From Dromaius novaehollandiae (lineage: Eukaryota > Chordata > Aves > Casuariiformes > Dromaiidae): a DNA stretch of 64,000 nucleotides. The stretch covers positions 131,491,585 through 131,555,584 of the forward strand of contig NC_088100.1 in assembly GCF_036370855.1 (NCBI RefSeq). Reading direction: 5' to 3'. The notes under the pieces were generated by a model, which had not been told where the DNA came from, did not search any database, and saw only the letters and a program-made list of their open reading frames with translations. Both the position numbers and the translations under genes were made by a program. Positions 35,762 through 48,400 of this stretch are shown here, one piece after another. Positions within the stretch are counted from its first letter, which is position 1, and the number at the start of each line of letters is the position of its first letter.

Positions 35762-38700
35762 CTGAAAAAAATGAAAAGTTTGTTACGATGAGGTGGCTGC
35801 AATCCTTTTTTAAAAGAAAAAAAAAAGAAAAGGCCGTATTTAAATCACCACATGCGCTTGCTAGAGTATAAAATAGAGCTATGTACCTCTACCAATTAAA
35901 AAAAGTACATAATTCATTGTTACTCCCATCTAAATCTTCAGAAAAAACTTTGCCTGTGTGTAACTCAAAATTTAAAGGTGTTCTGTGCAATAGGCCAAGG
36001 AGAAACTGCCAGTTTGAAGCAAGCTAGTCAAGACATCAGTAAACAAGTTTCTAGCCCATATTTTACACCTGACTTCACTTGTCCATCATTACATGCAAGT
36101 AGACTCTTTTCTCTGAAAAACCATCCCAGCCTCTCCCTCCGCTGCCCAAATGATTTCTGTAAAGTGGACGTCTGCGCTTGGGCTGCTGACCGCCTCCGAG
36201 GTGAGCGCTGGCGCCCTGTATTTAGCATTCACCTGCTTGTTTGCCTTTTCAGTGGGCCCCTTTGGAGATCCTGGCATTGCTCCTGTCCTGGTCCCCCAGT
36301 TTCAGCAACTGGTTCAGTAACTCACACTGCCTTTTTTATTTTTATTTTTTTTATCCCCCCCCCCTCCCCCGGCCACCTATCTCACATAGCTATAGTTTGT
36401 TCCCCTAAAAAACTACAGGCCTCCACTGTGAGATCGCCTTTGGTCTCCTCTCCCTGTAGCCTTTTCAAACATCACATTAAAATAAATACTGATTTACAGC
36501 GTGCGCTAATCTAAGTGCTTATTTTCCTCCACCTCCCTCTCTTCCACCGAGGCAAAGAACGGCTCCCTTGCTTACCCATTGAGCTGCTTTTGCCTGAGCA
36601 GCTGTTTGCTGCACGCTGCCATCCTTTATCACATCCTCGCCCTGCACAGGCTCCATAGCAGCTAGAACTGACTTGTACAAATGGGCCACGTGGTTTTCCA
36701 GCTCTTCTGATTGTTTTGCAATCAGATCCAGTGTGTCTTTTAAAGCTGGAAAAACAAACAAAAAGCATGGATTGAGGCAGTACAACATGATAATCCAGTC
36801 TGTAAGAGCAATACAGAAGTTCTACTTGCCCAAGACAGATTTTTTTTTGAAGCAAATCGACTTCTAGAAAGTCATCAGCTGATCTCAGTCCCTTCCAAAT
36901 GGTGATGCAATGGGGGGGGGGGGGCAATCTAGGAGGTGCCAAGTTGAGACTGAAAAATAAAATCTAGAAAAAGGAACTCCTAAAGTTGTGCTCCAAGAAA
37001 ACTACAGAAGGCGGAAACTTCCTTTGGGGCTGTGTATTCATCTGTAATGCAAAACTAGACCACAACTAAACACACCTTTGCTGACTGTAAAAAGGTAAAT
37101 AGGTTGCGTTGGCCACAGCCAGTTGCTCACACGCGCTCATGCCCCCTCCCACGGGGGCCTCGCAGGGGCACCCCGCTTCCCCTGCCGTTTCGGTTCTCGT
37201 GTGCAAGGGGCCTTGCGGGTCCAGCAGATCATCCCAAAAGAGAACCCTTGAGCAGACTGTGTGGCCCTTCCTTCAGCACTACACTCCCAGGCACAGCGGC
37301 AGAACATGCCAACTCACCGGGGCAGCTGCCCCAGCCTGCCTGGTCACAGCTCCCGTGTCACCATGCCGCTGCAGACACCAGGCCTGGGGTTCCCAGAGTG
37401 CAAACGAGGTGTAAAAATCACCCGCCCCTGAGCCGCAGGAAAGAACTGCCTCCTCCCTAGCTCAAGATGTACAGCCTTTCCAGAGCCCAGCAGGAGCTGG
37501 CCAGGCTGTGGTTAAGATAAAAATCAGTCAAATGGCAGTAAAAAAGGCAGGTTCACTGCCATCGCCAACAGCGCGTCAGGACAGGCCGCTCCCCATCTCT
37601 GCTTTCCACCAGCTCTGCGTGTGGTGAAAAAGCACAGGGAAGAGCAGCAGCCGCCCCCTAAATAGGAAACGGCCTGTGCCCTTAGCTGAGATGCAGACGA
37701 AAGACCAAGCCACGCTGCCGACGCAGCAGGTCAGCCAGAGCGTCCCTGCGGGTGTAACGCCCTGTGCGGCTCCCGCTAAGGAACTGCGGGGATGAAGACG
37801 TGGGCACAGTGACTTCGGAGCAGCCGCGCTTCTACGCAGGTGCCAGCAAGCGGCACAGACACGCTGATCCGCCACACACCTGGCCAGCGCGCGTGACTGC
37901 CGGCCTGCTGCGAGGAAAGCGGGGCAAGGTTAAGGCCCGCGGCAGCCGCCAATAGCTTCTCTGGAGTCAAACCATCAAGTCATCTTCCCTCCAGGGAAAA
38001 TTCCCAGACAGCAGCTGAGGAAACCTCATTAGATTGCCGCCCGATAAATAGCCCTGTTTGGTGTTCGTCTGGGCAGCTTCTGTCTTCTCCTTAAAATTCC
38101 TCTTCATTCTGACACAGCTGCTGAATGGCAAACTCTGCTCCCCCTTCATCCCCGCACACGGGGGCACAGACCAGCCCCAAAGCTTCAGAGGCCAGATGCC
38201 ACAACCAGCGTCACCGGCTGTGTCCCTCGCCAGCCCCGTGGGTCCCGCACACAGAAACACGCGTTCCCCTCATCACAGCTAAGAAACACTCCTGGTCACC
38301 TGGCGAATTTGATGCCATGCACTTCAGCAGAGCTTCACCCCTGCGCAACACACGCTCCGTCAGGCCTCGGTGATCAGCCACGTCTTTCTTCAACTCCTAG
38401 GAAGGCAAAGCAGTAGCGTCGTTTAGAAGCGCTTTGGGCAGCACATACCCAGAAAAGACCCCCCCCAACCCCCCCCCCCCCCGGCAGGTTGCGGGGCCTG
38501 TGCTGAGCGCAGCTGGCTGTCAAACCCGCGAGGCACCTCCCAGCACCTGGTGCTGGTGGCAGACGGGACACTGGACCCCGGGGACCTTGATTTGACACAG
38601 GACATTCTAGTTTAAGGTGCCCGATTCGTTCAAAACATTTTGCAAACATCGTCTCATCCGCACAACCGCCTCTGGGAAGCAGCTGGCAAGTATCACCCAG

Positions 38701-41700
38701 AGTGAGCAGATTCCCGTTGCAATCAAGTTCGTTTCCCAGGCCCACAGTGGCTAATTGGCTTGCAAGAAACCTGCTGCACGCAGCGTCTCGCATTGCCTGC
38801 GCCTCGGGCGGCTGCGCTGAGCAGATCAAGGCCAGGAAAAAGCAGTTCTGCCCTCAGCACCGAGGAGGAACCGGGCAGCTGCTGCACCTACCAGGTAACG
38901 GTGCACGGACGCCGTCACGCTCCAAACGCCTGGCGCGGGCGGCATCCACTGGTCCGTGATGTCTGCCACTGTGTACAGCCAACGAATTAGCTCTTCTAGC
39001 TGACAGCAAAACATCTACTTAAGGAATCAAAATAAAAGGCATCACTTACCTATTGCTGTAACAAAGGAAGCGCAGCAACATCAACGCACGCGCGAGCAGT
39101 GCTTCGGAAAGCGCCTGCCGCTGCAGCCCTGCTCTCCTTGGGGGCCAGCGGGACCCCCGCCGCGCTCCTCGCCCCACTGCCGCCGATGAGCGACCAGCCA
39201 TGGAGGCCGGCACACCCAAACCAAACACACTAACCCTGCAAGCTTGGCGGGGCGGGTTTTGGGGTGGGGGGGCAACACACTGGGTGACTTTGCAAGCAAA
39301 AACATCCCTAAACTCAGAAAACTGAGGGTCAGTGGAAAACAAAGTAGTCAAGCAAATTCAAATTTAAGCACTGTACCCCAACTCAGGGTGTGCACACGAC
39401 TGTGGAAGGTCACCAACAAATGCTACGAAAAGGTTTCAGAAGTCAAGGGCATCACCCTGGAGGAAGGGGGGTTTCTCTCCACCATCTCCCTGCAGAAGAG
39501 AGGCCTTGCTCCTCACAAAAGAACAGAGTTACTGAGTTAATTAGCAATTCCTTTTCCCGGAGGGTTGTCTTGTTCAGTTCAGTGCTTTCACGTCTTTTGA
39601 AAGTGTCTCAGTAAAGGATTATTTTTTTTGTAAGATGCTGGGTAAAACCAAGGGGCCTCTGCTCCCACTGAAGTCAAATTCCAGCCTTGCCACTTTCATT
39701 AAAGTTCAGGAAAGTGCCACCAGCTCTGCACTTGGACAAAAAAAAAAAAAAAAAAAAAAAGGAGGAAAAAAGGGGGGGTGGAGGGGAGAAGATTAAAAAA
39801 AAAAATCCTATCCAGCCCATATGCTTAAAAGCAGAAGGCAATTTTGGCAATTTTTGGTTTGGGAAGGCAAATAGCTGCATTTCTGCCAAGTCCACCTCCG
39901 TGAAACCAAGCCCTGGGAGAAACACGTCTGGAAAGCAAGGCATTAAAATGCGAAGAATTTGTTTATACTACCGCTCCTGCGGGTACAAAGCGTTGTGGGA
40001 AAAAATCCAAGGCAGATGCGCGCCTCTGCATTTCAGCATGCCTGAGCCCCATTCTGAAGCGCTCCCAGCTACCCTTAGGTGGATGCAGACCATTAACAGG
40101 GATACCCCAGACACCAGAAGGTGCTGGGACCGCAAAACCCTTTACTGCCAGAGGTTCTTGCTCCATCAAAAGAAATTATCTGCTCTGGTGAGCCACCCTG
40201 TATAAATTACCACCAGCTGCGAGGAAACAAACATCACGCACAAGGCAGTGGGAAGAAACGAGAGACAAATAAGGCACATTTTACGTGAGATCTTCCCATA
40301 ACGAACTTCAATTTCTGGCCTCAGCCTACCTTAATGCACTGTGCAAGGGACTCGCTGTGCTGGCCCTTGGCTTCAGGAGACCCTCTGACCTGCAGCTCCT
40401 TCAGGTAGCTCCCATCCAACGCGGCCCCGATACTGGCAGGTGGATCGAGTCTCCGCAGAGGATCGCTGTACTGCTGGCTACACAGTTGAGCGGTTTCCCT
40501 GCTGGGCTTTCGAGAGCTGTACGACGGACACAGCCCACCGCAATCTTCACTTCCCTCGCTGCCTGCTTCTCTGAAAGCTGCCGATTTGGATGAAAGGGGC
40601 TCCTTGCTGTCACCGTGACATGGAAGACTTTGGCGGTCTTGCCCAGGTGTCCTTATAGTTAAGGAAAGATCAGACAGGTACTGAGCCAGGCTTTCCAACT
40701 CCCTGAGTCGTGGAGGCAGCGACAGGAATTCTTCATCGCCTTCCCACTCTTTTCTTAGGGGGAGCATCTGTGTCGTAGGTAAAAACCGATGAGCACTTTC
40801 TTCCTTTCCACTGTAATTTGAAAAGGGGGTCTCTCTGGCACACCAGCTTCTCCCAGCCACGTCAGGGTGATCAAGTGAAATTGGCCCAGCTGAATCCAGC
40901 GTTAAATCTTTAGTGAAACCTCTAGAAGCACCTGCTTTTGCAATAGGTGAGGGTTCATAGTAAGACACAGATCCTAAATGGCTTGGTTTTCTAGACACTG
41001 GGGTAGAGAATCTTTCTGCAGAGACCACAAACTCCTTATGTGGATTTTCTCTGCTTCCCTGAGCCTGCCTACCTCGGTCACGCGTGCTGGCGGACGTCAA
41101 AGTGCCCTCGGGAGAAACAGAAAAGCTGTCCACATCTATTCCTGAGTCATGGAGAAAAGGTTCTGGCGTCTTTCCAAGCTTGTATCTTGGCTTTAACGGA
41201 TACGCGTAATCAAGCAAGTCTTCGTATTCTTTATTAGGGTTCCAGTGAGGAGACTGGCGGTCTGGAGACGGGGGTAACGAATCAGGTATCGCACAGGCCC
41301 AGTAATCAGCCTGGAAGGACGACATCTTTCTCACCCGCTCCATGGTAACACAGCCATCAAGGAGCGGCCTTAACGGCTCGCGTGCACGTGGCAGCCTGTC
41401 TTCTGTCGGGCCGGACTGATGGCGCAGGTCCCAAGGGGCGATGGCTGCAGGAGGAGGCACGTCTGCACCGGCTGCTAAGCTCTGGGGTCGCTTCATCTCC
41501 CGCTGCTCGCAGGTGCCGTTTTCTTCTAAAGACAGAGTGGAAAAGCTTGATCTGGAATGGCTCCGGAGGGTGTTCTCAGGGCTGAGGGTGGTTTTATTAG
41601 GTAAGGACCCCAGGGTGGAGGAAGAAGGGGAGGGGGACCTGTGGCTCCACTGCTTGCTACCGATATCACGACAGAAGTTGGAGATGCTGGTTTCTTCTGC

Positions 41701-43534
41701 AGAGCTCTGCAGGTTGGGAGTGCTGGATGCCGGCTCTGAGCAACCCCTTTGTATCTGCTCAAATGCCCAAGGGCATGGGAAAGGGGGTGGAAAGGGAGAG
41801 AGGAAGACACAAAAAAGGAAGCACTTCAATTCACTAGTTGCAACCTTGCTCCTTTTACAAGCTCAGCAATGGTACAAGCATACTACCCTGCAAGAAAATC
41901 CCAGTAAAAAGAACTGGGAGACACATTTCTGACACTCCAGAACGCCGACTACTACTTGCGTTTTGCACCCAGACAAAAGGCCGCTTTATGCAGTCAGCAG
42001 CACCGGGCTACAGAGATAAAAGCCCAACCCTGGATCTGCTGTAAGGAGCGGCTCGAATGCGAACTCTGCTCCTGCTGTGAAATTGCATGCAATTTCTCCA
42101 GGCCTGGACTGGGTTTGTTTTTAAGGAAAGGCATCTCGACTACTTGGAAGGCTGCATGAGTCACTTGGCAGCAAGAGCCGCTGTTACGACACGCGCGCTG
42201 AGGGCAGCATGTCATCCCAGCCTGTTTATTTCTTCCAGCCTCCGAAGCACAGTTTAGGGTGCCTATCCTGAAAGAGTCAACAGAAGCAGAAGACGACCCA
42301 CTGCCACTGCCATTACGCGTATCCTGCTCAGCCCGTGTCCCTCCAAACAAAAAAGGGCAGAAACAGAACAGCAGGCTCTGCAAAATGCTCAGCAGCCCAC
42401 TGGATCGCGGCTGCGGGGGACAAGGAGAGAAGTCCTCCGCAGCAGACACCCGGCGGAAGCTGCTTTTCCTTTCTACGGCAGGAGCTGCCTTTTGGGCAAC
42501 TTTCCAGCTCCGCAGCAGCAATGGGAACCGAGGCAATATTCCAGCCCGGCCCCTCCAAGGCCATAAGGTTAAAGCCTCCACCTTACGATTTCCCTTGGAG
42601 GCTTGCAGGAGCTGAAGTAGGCTGCACGGCGTGGCAGCGGGCTGGGGAAATGGGGAGTCAGGTTCAGACTGGGGCTGGGGTGGGCGTGCACTGGCCCGAG
42701 GGAGGAGAGGAAAAGCTCCCAGTAGCTTACTGGGCAGAGGAGGGTGTTCACCACCAACTCCCTCTAAGTCACACTTCTCTCTCCGGCTGACGTTTTTCCC
42801 ACTGTAGGGCCCAAAGTTAAGCAGCTTGTATTTTTAAGCACCTACATTTTCATTGCTTCTCCCTCCTGCTCTGGGCCAGGGCGTTTCTTGTTTATCTCAC
42901 CAAGTTTTCAAGCATACAGGAGCTGGCAGGACAACAGATTGGAGAGATTCGTATTTTATTTCTCTACTAGAGAACCATTTTGTTTAATGTCAGACATGTC
43001 CCTCTGTCCCCAGGCCTCTGCCTCCTCAGGACAAAGCTCCTTGGGACAAATGCTCTTTCCCTTGCTAGGTTGGAGCCTAGGCAAACAGACCCCCATCTCA
43101 TTTGGGACCTCTTGGTGAAACAGCAACACCAGTAAGTCAAATCCTCTCACCTGCTGCTCTTCTGAGGAGAAGAAACGGCGGCTCACGTGACGGGACAGAT
43201 CGCTACCAGGAGTCAGGCTGGAAAGGAACGGTGGTTTCTCCACGTAGTTTGCTTTCACTCTGGACAGTCTGGATGCAGATGCTAAAGGCACTTCCCTGCA
43301 GTAGCTCGAATCCCTCTGGGTAACACCAGCGACCAAGCGACCAGGTCCGCTCATCGCCAGGCGCGCAGATCCCTTTGGGGAGGATCTGACTTCCTCCGTG
43401 TCTAAGCGCCAGTGCACGCTGTCAGATAGCTCAGGATAGTCCATCTCTGCGTCTGTGTAGTTCCACCTACCATAGTGCCTGGTCTTCCCGCTCAGCGAGG
43501 CTTCGGAAAGTGATTTTTCTACGTCCAAGGCCAT
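35711..43534 (-). CDS. CEP68: CEP68, centrosomal protein of 68 kDa (six coding exons)
   Basis: Minus-strand exons 43,534-43,151, 41,754-40,330, 39,014-38,892, 38,396-38,300, 36,745-36,576 and 35,761-35,711 join in phase to about 749 residues, close to the human protein. Recognisable parts are the N terminus MALDVEKS, the conserved block DYWACAIPDSLPPSPDR..SPHWNPNKEYEDLLDY (about 278-311), the DSGIDVDS motif (about 331-338), and the C-terminal helical region from FCCQLEELIRWLY onward, including IAKQSEELE. CEP68 is known to join rootletin and C-Nap1 in the linker that holds centrosomes together, and to be destroyed at mitosis after PLK1 phosphorylation and SCF-betaTrCP recognition; DSGxxxxS fits that degron. 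Start chosen because human CEP68 also begins MAL. The middle is low in similarity, as usual for this family. Confidence 0.95.
36576..36745 (-). CDS. CEP68: CEP68 coding exon with IAKQSEELE helix
   Basis: The acceptor TTTTTCCAG precedes CT, which completes a GCT codon with the last base of the upstream exon. It encodes LKDTLDLIAKQSEELENH and on to QAKAAQW. This matches the family's C-terminal helical region (human has GRIAKQSGELESHADRLYDSIL). Confidence 0.93.
36746..38299 (-). other. CEP68 intron with a GC-rich interior
   Basis: The part at 37,100-37,960 is notably GC-rich but lacks promoter boxes that I recognise. The open frames seen there on both strands (up to about 118 codons) do not resemble known proteins and are probably due to base composition. 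Confidence 0.6.
36912..36924 (+). repeat. Poly-G run (13 G) in a CEP68 intron
   Basis: Thirteen G on the plus strand (C on the transcribed sense of CEP68), 167 bases upstream of the exon acceptor at 36,745. Likely variable in length. Confidence 0.85.
38300..38396 (-). CDS. CEP68: CEP68 coding exon (ELKKDVADHRGLTE)
   Basis: Acceptor CCTAG and donor CCAG/GTGACC. Encodes 32 residues plus one base. Closely matches the human segment FKKDIDEHQSLTESVLQKGEILLQ. Phase 1 at its end fits the CT start of the next exon. Confidence 0.95.
38892..39014 (-). CDS. CEP68: CEP68 coding exon (FCCQLEELIRWLY)
   Basis: Forty-one residues, phase 0 on both sides; acceptor TTAAGTAG and donor CTG/GTAGGT. The first half is strongly conserved with human CEP68 (FCCQLEELICWLYNVADVTD). 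The second half, rich in Pro, Trp and Val, has diverged. Confidence 0.95.
39640..39680 (-). repeat. Short amniote SINE/LINE relic
   Basis: The run gctcccactgaagtcaaatt is the reverse of the common sauropsid repeat phrase ttgacttcagtgggagcagg. It lies in a CEP68 intron, shortly before a 23-base A run (39,738-39,760). Only this phrase is recognisable. Confidence 0.45.
39738..39760 (+). repeat. Poly-A run (23 A)
   Basis: Twenty-three A, then a purine-only stretch (ggaggaaaaaaggggggg and beyond) to about 39,803. This is a polypurine tract in the intron between the CEP68 exons at 40,330 and 39,014, and it is likely unstable in length. Confidence 0.85.
40330..41754 (-). CDS. CEP68: CEP68 large central exon
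   Basis: Codes 475 residues (about 129-603) in one open frame, ending CIK/GTAGGC. It carries the block conserved among CEP68 proteins, SLPPSPDRQSPHWNPNKEYE, the degron-like DSGIDVDSFSVSP, and an acidic segment GDEEFLSLPPRL that matches human DDEYLALPARL. The acceptor GCATTTGAGCAG at 41,755 is inferred from phase and from the preceding pyrimidine tract. Much of the rest is Ser- and Pro-rich and probably disordered. Confidence 0.93.
41755..43150 (-). other. CEP68 intron between first and second coding exons
   Basis: About 1.4 kb, moderately GC-rich. It holds an open frame of 195 codons on the minus strand (42,581-41,994) and shorter ones on the plus strand. None resembles a known protein or has a conserved start. 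No repeat family recognised. Confidence 0.6.
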
Positions 43535-43579
43535 TAATGCAGCACTTTCTTCGAAAGACGATGCCGAGCCTTGGGCGCT
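43151..43579 (-). CDS. CEP68: CEP68 first coding exon
   Basis: Acceptor TATTTCAG at 43,580; the coding part begins at the ATG 43,534-43,532 (MALDVEKSLSEAS) and ends EEQQ/GTGAGA after 128 residues. The bases 43,579-43,535 are 5' untranslated; an extra in-frame ATG lies two codons upstream. The similarity to human is confined mainly to the first residues and short patches such as RHYGRWN versus QSYGRGS. Confidence 0.88.
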
Positions 43580-44679
43580 CTGAAATACAGAACACAAGTA
43601 GCAACTCTCCTTCTCCTTCTCGGCGTCCCCTCATTTCCACACCAAATAAGAAACTGGATACGTTTAAAGGCTAGGAACTTAAATACATTTGGGGTCAAAC
43701 ACAAATATCGTAAGATCACATCTTTGTGGGTCAAGTGCAGCACAGGAAAGAACAAACTGGCCTTCAGGTCTTACCAGCATTTGCCCATTTCCACAACATA
43801 AGATACAAGGAAGATACAGTTAAAGCTTTTACTACTCCAAGAACAAACCTGTGTTTCGTACCTTGCTGGTAGGGCACAATTGTCTCCCAAGGTAACAGCC
43901 AGCCTGACGAGCAAGCGGACAGGTTAGGTTACCAGGCCCAAATGAGACATCGTTAACTAAGAAGTAACGTGCACATCAAGGTGGCTGAACCCTGCAGCAC
44001 ATCCGAGATGGCTTTTTTTAAGAGACAAGGGCACAACCTGGAAAATAGAAGCCTCACAGAAGTGAGAGGGATACGAAAAAAACAAAAAAAAGGAGGGAGG
44101 AGGCTATAAAACAGAAGTCTTTGGGCTCAGCTGTACAACGTCTAGCTCAATGCACAGCTGTTTACGAAATGCAATTAATGGCACTGCTTGCTCAACCGAC
44201 AGCATGTTGTGGAGCAGGCTGCATGGTCAGGCCCATTAACCTCCACTGCAAAAACTTTCAATATTCAGTATTTTTCTTGAAGCCTGAGCCCTACAGGTAT
44301 ACATGCCCCAATTGCTCAGCCTTCGCTAAGGAAGATCCCTAATTGCACAGACACCCCAGAAGAAAAAAAAAAAAAGAAATCTCAAAAATAACATGATCCT
44401 TTCACGCCAATTCTGATAATTTATGAGAGCTCCTTCAGGATTTCTGTAAAACCAGAAGCCTGAAATACTGGTTGCTTTCTTCTCACCTTGATATGCAGTG
44501 AATGAAAAACAACCATGAAAAAGCTGAAAATAGCTTTTTTTTCCTTTTTTTTTTTCTGTAAAGAGCACCGATGATAAACTCAGCCTCCCAACCAAAACAT
44601 TCTGGATGCCGACATGAACCGCGGCACCTAAAGCCCATGTTTAAACCCCTGACTGAAATGCAAGGCTGGTGTGAAGTAC

Positions 44680-45470
44680 GCCGGTTCTCTCCTTCTCGAG
44701 GAAGGGCCCACGCACCCGGCGCAGAGGCTCCATCCCCAACGTGCTGGCACCTCCCTCTCGCTACAGACCGGCGTTTCTGTTTCGGGACCCTGCACAGCTG
44801 CCGGGCCCTCTTCTCTTTGGTCTCGGCCTCCGCTTCCCACGGGAGCTAGCACGCGCCCGGCCGGACGCCGGAGCTCGGACAGGGCTGACAAAAGGGACGC
44901 GAAGCGGCGGGTTCCTCGTTTCCGTCGGCGAGCGACTGCTCGGCGTGGAAGCAGGGAGCCTCCTGCCCGCCCTGGCAGGGAAACGAACACGCACGGCCGA
45001 ACGATCTTAGGCGATTCGTCGCGGTCTCGGGCCATCCCCGCCGGCGGCGGGCACCCGGGACCCTGCCGCACGCCCCGGGCAGGCGTTGGGTTCGGTTCCT
45101 GGTTTGCTGTAGCAGGTGCTGCCAGCGCGCGGGCAGAGCCCCGGCGAGCGGCTCCGGTGCCGCCAGGCCCCGGCCGGGCCGGGCCGCATCCTCCCTCCCC
45201 GGCGCTCACCTCTTGCCTCGTTTGGTCTCCTCCCTCCGCACAAAGCCGCCCCCGCTTCCCTGCGCGGCCGCCTCCGGGCCCGGTTACGCGGTTCCCAAAC
45301 ACCCCCCAGCGCCGGCCACCCGGGAAGGGAGCTGGGGAGCCGGGCCGCGGCCGGGCGCTCGGGCACGGGCCTGCGCCGCCTCCCGCTCCCGCCGTCCAGC
45401 TGCAACTCCGGCGAGGAACTGCGACGGTACGAAATGCGGCTGGGACAAAACGGGTTGAGTTTTTAATAGC
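44680..45470 (-). promoter_or_regulatory. CEP68: CpG island, proximal candidate promoter of CEP68
   Basis: Dense CpG sequence upstream of the first coding exon. A strong minus-strand donor, AAGAG/GTGAGC at 45,210/45,209, would join a non-coding exon lying above 45,210 to the acceptor at 43,580 with a 1.6 kb intron. Long open frames on both strands (up to 283 codons) overlap one another and reflect GC content. The transcription start is not defined. Confidence 0.6.
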
Positions 45471-45479
45471 ACGCAGCAA

Positions 45480-48400
45480 AAACTATTAAAAAAAGAAAAG
45501 AAATCCAAACAAAAACCAAGGAAACCCAAAGAGTGTAAAAGCCATGCTGAAAACGAGCTAGCGCCCGTCCCACCGCTGGTGCCTGGACCTGCTGCTGTTT
45601 TTATACCTTCCTGCTGAAAGATCGCGACGCAGAAGCAGCCGTGAGATTTGGCTACGTTTCAGGAAATCTCCAAGGCTCAAATTCACCCCTCCGGCACTCC
45701 GTGAGCAGAGCAGGAGCCCTCTGGGTGAGGCGAGATCCTGGGCAGCGTCAAACCCGAGTCAGGACCTCTTTGCGAGGGCCGTCACAAACTGCAGGGCCTC
45801 GGCTCACCCGTAAGCTCCAGCCAGCCGCAGCGCTGAGCGAAAACGTCAAACACAGCCTAAGCGACGGGGCAGAGCGCGGACCCCCTCTGCACCCGCTTCC
45901 TGCCCATGCGGACACACCCGCGGACGGGAGGAAGGGCACGCGTCGGCTCAGGCACGTTAATACTTATTTAGCCACTAGAACGATACCACGTGAATCACCC
46001 ACCTTGCCAGCCCTCCTAAGCAGGTCCCCAAAGGGGCAGCGGCAGAGCTTGCTAATCCCCTGCGGGTAGAAACCCACGAGAAAGGCTTGCAGGCCACAGA
46101 GTCAACTGAAGTTAACCAGCCCATGGCAGGTTTTAAACACTTACTGATTAATTTAGCTGGATCTGAGCAGGTCCAAGAAGACCATGGCTGTGGGAAGCAA
46201 GTATTGCTCCCGCCAGGGAAACCGAGCGCAACGGTAACGAGCACGAGGTCAGGATGCGGGATGCTCTCCGCCAGCAACACCACGTTCCTGTTGCTTTCAG
46301 AGAAACACCGGCTAGCTCGAATCAGCCAAAGCGAAGCGTTTGAATTCGGCACAGAGGGACTCTCGTTCTGCAACACCTGCCAGAGCCGAGCACCTCTGCT
46401 TGTTTTCGCCAAGCTGGCAGGAGTTAAAGATACCCTAACAGCATCGCCGAGGCACAAATGACGTCTCGCGGGCTTTCTGCAGAGGCAGCTGAGCATCCCA
46501 ATGGGCACTGCCAGAAATTCCCACGTGCCGACTCTGCGCGGTCCCCAGCTGCAGGCACACATCTGGCACAGCTGCTCCGGCTCCTCAGAGCTTCGTGAAC
46601 ACCAAAGCTTCTCCCCGCAGCATCGGCCCTGAGCACGGCCACAGCATTAGGGAAATACTAGTAGGGCGTTTTGGCTGGTACCAGCTAGAGCTGCACTGGC
46701 AGCAGGGAGGAGAGAGGCCGGCCACGGAGGACATCAATAGCAAATTCAACCGAAAGAAAGGGGAGAAAAAAGAGGAGGAGGGCATGTGCTCCCACGCACC
46801 TCCTGGCCCAGCGCAGGACCTGCCTGCCCACCTCCTCCAAGAGCCGCAGCGGACGCACCACGTCTGCACGCACCCCAGCAACACGGGGAAAAATCACAGT
46901 CCAGCCCTCAACGGAGGGACAGCAACAAAAGCCAGTAACAAAAAGCAACAGCGGCAGCACAGCTCAAATGCCGACGACCAAGAGAGCTCGTGTCCCCTGC
47001 CAGGCTTCACGTAGGAAAAGAGGCAAGGGGGATCCACAGGGCCACTTGGGTAGCGGCGGAGCCACCTCCAGCTGTGCCTTGCCCAACCCTGCTCATCGCT
47101 CTCAAGTGCAACTCTATGCATGTCCTAAAATCAGTAGTATTACACTCTTTTTTTAAAAAAAAAGTTGTATATCCAAACAAAAAGGTGTGGTAGCTGCAAG
47201 AAAAATAATTAATAAACCTACCCTTGCCAAATTATACATTATAAAAAAAATAGTATGAAAAGTTATATATCTTGTTTAGCAGAAAACAGATTTCTGATGC
47301 TAACAGAAACAGTACCCCAAAACACTCCAAGAATTCATGTATTTTTTACAGAGCTAGCACAGCATGTGTGCAGTTCCTTCAAGTATTTATCATTCAGGTT
47401 TTAACTACATACTCTTCTAAATCACAAGAGGAAAAACTCTATTATTCTTTAATCTTCATCTACTAATCCTCAATCTATTGATTATTCTATTAATCTTAAC
47501 TGATTTCCATTCACTCACGCTGCTCGTAGAACTAATTTCTATGTTTTGTCTAAACAGACAGGCAAACAAGTATTAGTAAATCAAATGCCAAAAGGTTAAA
47601 TCCAACTTACAGGTGATTAAATGCCCAGAAAATCCTCAGAGATATATTTGTTTACCTGCTCTGGAAGCCAAAACCTTTGTAGCAAGGAGGAAGGACACTC
47701 GCTTGCTGGATTCCTTCCGTTCCAATCAAAACGGCCCAGCGTGCAAAAACCAGCCAGGGTCACAAATCTTAAGGCACCAGACGTGAAACTCCAGTACCTA
47801 CTTCAGAACGCAGCAGTCTGCCACCCATCTCCCCTGCTTCGCATTCATCAGTTTCGATGCTTTCCTGGATGCCAGAAAGCCTGTGTTTCAACAGAGAATA
47901 TCAATAGCTACCAGGATGCGAATGGACATCTAATCATCTCTGCTCTCTCCTTTGTCCGCATGTTTCACATATTCACGTGCTGGCATTAAACAGCATGCAG
48001 ACGTTCACGGTTAGGTCTTACAGAAGCAAGTACGAGCCTATTACGTTCCCAATCATAATTCATCCAGCAATATTTCATTATTGTCCTTCCACATCCCCAA
48101 AGCCCTTAAGCCACTCTGCTTTGCTTTACTGCGCCTTTTTAGCTTCCTTCGATATGTTAAGATCTTTCTTAACGCTAAGGAGCATTCGGTTCTAGAGAGC
48201 ATTGATCTAAATGTGTGTTTACCAGCATATAACAATCGACTGTTCTGCTCATAAAGCGAGAGCTCCGCTAAGCAGTCCCAAAGCAAAAGAAAGGCCTCGA
48301 AGAAGAGCAAAGCTCTTCCCAAGGATAGAGGCGACCACAGAAAGAGCAACCCAGCCAGGAGGCAGCTTCGCTGCATATGACTTGAGACGTAAGCTCAGCC

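Noticed and set aside
35978-36514. 178-codon plus-strand open frame
   Set aside because: Lies in a CEP68 intron; includes a translated pyrimidine tract and no family similarity.
41994-42581. 195-codon minus-strand open frame inside CEP68
   Set aside because: CEP68 exons splice in phase across it, it has no similarity to CEP68 or to other proteins, and plus-strand frames overlap it.
44628-45489. Open frames of 272 (plus) and 283 (minus) codons
   Set aside because: Complementary frames over a CpG island; Arg/Pro/Gly/Ala-rich with no recognisable domain.
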